Shown piece after piece: positions 12,860-14,705 of a stretch of 14,705 nucleotides of DNA. How positions within the stretch are numbered: the stretch's first letter is position 1; the number at the start of each line of letters is the position of its first letter. The stretch is from contig QMLM01000016.1 in the NCBI GenBank assembly GCA_003646745.1, positions 1-14,705 of the forward strand, written 5' to 3'. A model generated the notes under the pieces. The model searched no databases and was not told the origin of the DNA. It saw nothing but the letters and a program-made list of their open reading frames with translations. Source of the stretch: Deltaproteobacteria bacterium. GTDB taxonomy: Bacteria > Desulfobacterota > B13-G15 > RBG-16-54-18. The translations under genes were made by a program, and so were the position numbers.

Positions 12860-14705
12860 TCACAAACCTGAATCTTCCTGAGAGGCAGCCTCCTCGTACT
12901 CTACAGGAAGGATAATCCGGAAGGTCGTTCCCCTCCCCACCTCTGTGTCGACTTCAATATTTCCCTTGTGCTCCTTCACTATTCCATATGACATAGCAAG
13001 ACCCAGTCCAGTCCCTTCGCCCACCTCTTTAGTGGTGAAAAAGGGATCGAATATCCTTGGGAGTATGTCCTCGGGGATACCATCTCCGGTATCTGTAAAC
13101 TCTATGATCACGTTATCCCTGTCTGCGGAAAGATAGGTCTTTATGGAAAGGGTCCCTCGTCCATGCATGGCATCAGCTGCATTAGTTATGATGTTCATAA
13201 AGACCTGCTTTAATTGGCCAGCATTGCCCAAAATGGGGGGAAGGAAAGGATCAAGCTCTTTTACTATCTCTATATTGTGGAAGGCAGCCTGGTTTTCCAG
13301 GAATAAGAGCCCATCGGTTATGGCCCTGTTAACATCGGTGAGCTCCATCTTGGGGCTACTTTGGCGGGCAAATTCAAGGAGGCTTTTGACTATTTCCTTA
13401 CAGCGTGTCGCCTCCTGGACAATCTTGGCAAGATCTTCCCTCTTGGGGTCATCAGGCGGCAGATCCTCCATCAAGAGGCTGGCATAGATGAGGATACCCC
13501 CCAAAGGGTTATTTATCTCATGGGCCACCCCTGCTGCCATCTCACCAAGAGAGCGCAGCTTTTCTGATTGCAGAAGCTGAAGCTGGGTCTCCTGTAGCTT
13601 CTTCTCCATAGCTAGTCGGGGACGAAGATCGGTGAAGATCCCCACCGAGGCCACCTCCCTGCCATCTTCATAGATGATAGCGGCAGAGAGATGAATCGGT
13701 ATAACCTCCCCCTGTTTGCTCACCACATTAAATTGGGTCCCGGTAAATTTCCCGACCCCACCGTAATCGGGGCTGCGCAGCATACGCATAACCTCCTTGG
13801 CCACCCCGGGGGGGTAAAGCTGAGTAATATGCATCTTGCCTATAACCTCCTCAGCCTTATAACCGGTGAGAACCTCGGCACCTTTGTTGAAGATGATAAT
13901 ATTCCCCTTTATATCGGCTGCGATAATTCCATCCACAGAGCTTTCTATGAGGTTCTTTAAAAAGTCATTGGCCTCTCTGAGTTCCTTCTCCAATCTCTTG
14001 CGCTGGGTGATGTCGACATTTATCCCCTCATATGCGACGATTCTGCCCTCATTGTCCCTGATGGCATTGGCGGATAGGAGCACTGTGACCTTTCCTCCGT
14101 CCTTTTTCTTGAACTCCACCTCCCATTCTTTGACGTAGCCATCCCGCTCCATCATCTGTTGGAAGACATTTCGCTCCTCGGGATTTACATAGAGGTCCTT
14201 TGCAATATCTATCTTTAAAAACTCCTCCTTGCTCTCATAGCCGAGCATGTCTAAAAGCGCCTGATTGCAGTCGATGAACTTCCCTTCGGGAGTACTGATG
14301 AAAAGCCCCTCTCCCACATGCTGAAAAAGTTCCCGATACCTCTTCTCCGAGGCCTTGAGTTGTTCCTCAAACCTCTTGCGCTCGGTGATATCGGTGAGAT
14401 AGGCACAACCCTTGACCTCACCTTTGTCTCCTTCAGCAAGGGCCAAACAAAGGTAGACATCCCTTGGTTCACCCTCGGCTGTAGTTATCTTTACCTCTTG
14501 GCACAACTTATCTCCAGGACTTTTTAGCTGCTTGAGGACTTCCTCCACCTCTTGTCCCATAATGGAGATGACGTCCTTCCCCAGAAGATCTTGTGCCGGA
14601 TATCCAGTAAGAAGGGTGGCCATCTGATTGGCGAACTCTATGCGGCGGTCCTGACCGAAGACAAGGATACCATCATTGCTCATCTCTACCAGGGCCCGCG
14701 TGTAC
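12860..14705 (-). CDS. Multi-PAS NtrB-type sensor histidine kinase, partial (5' end beyond window)
   Basis: The frame stays open past the ATG at 14683 to the window edge (YTRALVEMSNDG), and that ATG is inside a PAS domain, so the true start is outside. At least 614 residues are visible. There are three PAS domains: one from the edge (VEMSNDGILVF), one near ELFQHVGEGLFISTPEG and one near IESSVDGIIAADIKG, the first two each ending in a PAC DIT motif (YLTDITERK, NVDITQRK) and the third in FTDLRPR. HisKA follows with the phosphorylated His in VAHEINNPLGG, then an HATPase with N (NIITNAADAM), G1 (DTGDGIP), F (DPFFTTK) and G2 (GTGLGLA) boxes. It looks like an NtrB-class kinase sensing redox or metabolites. 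No membrane segment is visible in this part. The candidate partners are the receiver or the REC-kinase downstream, but no NtrC-type output is in the window. Confidence 0.92.
   Translation of the reverse strand, partial: YTRALVEMSNDGILVFGQDRRIEFANQMATLLTGYPAQDLLGKDVISIMGQEVEEVLKQLKSPGDKLCQEVKITTAEGEPRDVYLCLALAEGDKGEVKGCAYLTDITERKRFEEQLKASEKRYRELFQHVGEGLFISTPEGKFIDCNQALLDMLGYESKEEFLKIDIAKDLYVNPEERNVFQQMMERDGYVKEWEVEFKKKDGGKVTVLLSANAIRDNEGRIVAYEGINVDITQRKRLEKELREANDFLKNLIESSVDGIIAADIKGNIIIFNKGAEVLTGYKAEEVIGKMHITQLYPPGVAKEVMRMLRSPDYGGVGKFTGTQFNVVSKQGEVIPIHLSAAIIYEDGREVASVGIFTDLRPRLAMEKKLQETQLQLLQSEKLRSLGEMAAGVAHEINNPLGGILIYASLLMEDLPPDDPKREDLAKIVQEATRCKEIVKSLLEFARQSSPKMELTDVNRAITDGLLFLENQAAFHNIEIVKELDPFLPPILGNAGQLKQVFMNIITNAADAMHGRGTLSIKTYLSADRDNVIIEFTDTGDGIPEDILPRIFDPFFTTKEVGEGTGLGLAMSYGIVKEHKGNIEVDTEVGRGTTFRIILPVEYEEAASQEDSGL

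Noticed and set aside
14681..14683. ATG at 14683 as the true start of the PAS kinase
   Set aside because: The frame stays open upstream to the window edge and the ATG falls inside the first PAS domain.

Overview
All identifiable genes in this window lie on the minus strand, so transcription runs from high to low coordinates. The content points to a strictly anaerobic bacterium that uses the Wood-Ljungdahl (reductive acetyl-CoA) pathway and flavin-based electron bifurcation. The evidence is a MetF/MetV methylene-tetrahydrofolate reductase next to a full soluble heterodisulfide reductase set (HdrABC) and an MvhD-type electron adaptor, plus many 4Fe-4S and cysteine-rich CCG proteins. An in-frame UGA in the MvhD gene implies selenocysteine decoding. 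A sulfate-reducing, syntrophic or acetogenic member of the Desulfobacterota or a similar phylum is likely, but the sequence alone does not fix the taxon.

Layout in transcription order. (1) 14705-12860: a multi-PAS NtrB-type histidine kinase whose start lies beyond the window. (2) After a 76-bp gap with a plausible promoter, a tight run from 12783 to 5447: a divergent MetF paralogue, hdrC, hdrB, a double-module hdrA, a selenocysteine mvhD, metV and metF. Most junctions are 4-base ATGA overlaps or gaps of 1 to 8 bases. (3) 5423-3519: a stand-alone CheY-like receiver and a REC-PAS-HisKA-HATPase kinase, close enough to share the operon. (4) A 170-bp intergenic stretch with several palindromes. 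(5) 3348-1: a second redox unit with a two-cluster ferredoxin/CCG protein, a GlcD-type FAD oxidoreductase and a second ferredoxin/CCG protein cut by the window edge.

How it may work together (inference from known families): HdrA bifurcates electrons. HdrB and HdrC carry one branch, and MvhD connects HdrA to an electron donor or acceptor. MetV and MetF use low-potential or bifurcated electrons to reduce methylene-THF to methyl-THF. The general MetVF-HdrABC-MvhD arrangement is known from acetogens such as Moorella. The most notable points here are the UGA-encoded residue in MvhD with a suitable hairpin just downstream, an extra MetF paralogue with altered active-site positions, and the absence of any hydrogenase or formate dehydrogenase subunit in the window. 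Two neighbouring CCG proteins in the downstream unit also have a degenerate first CCG domain.
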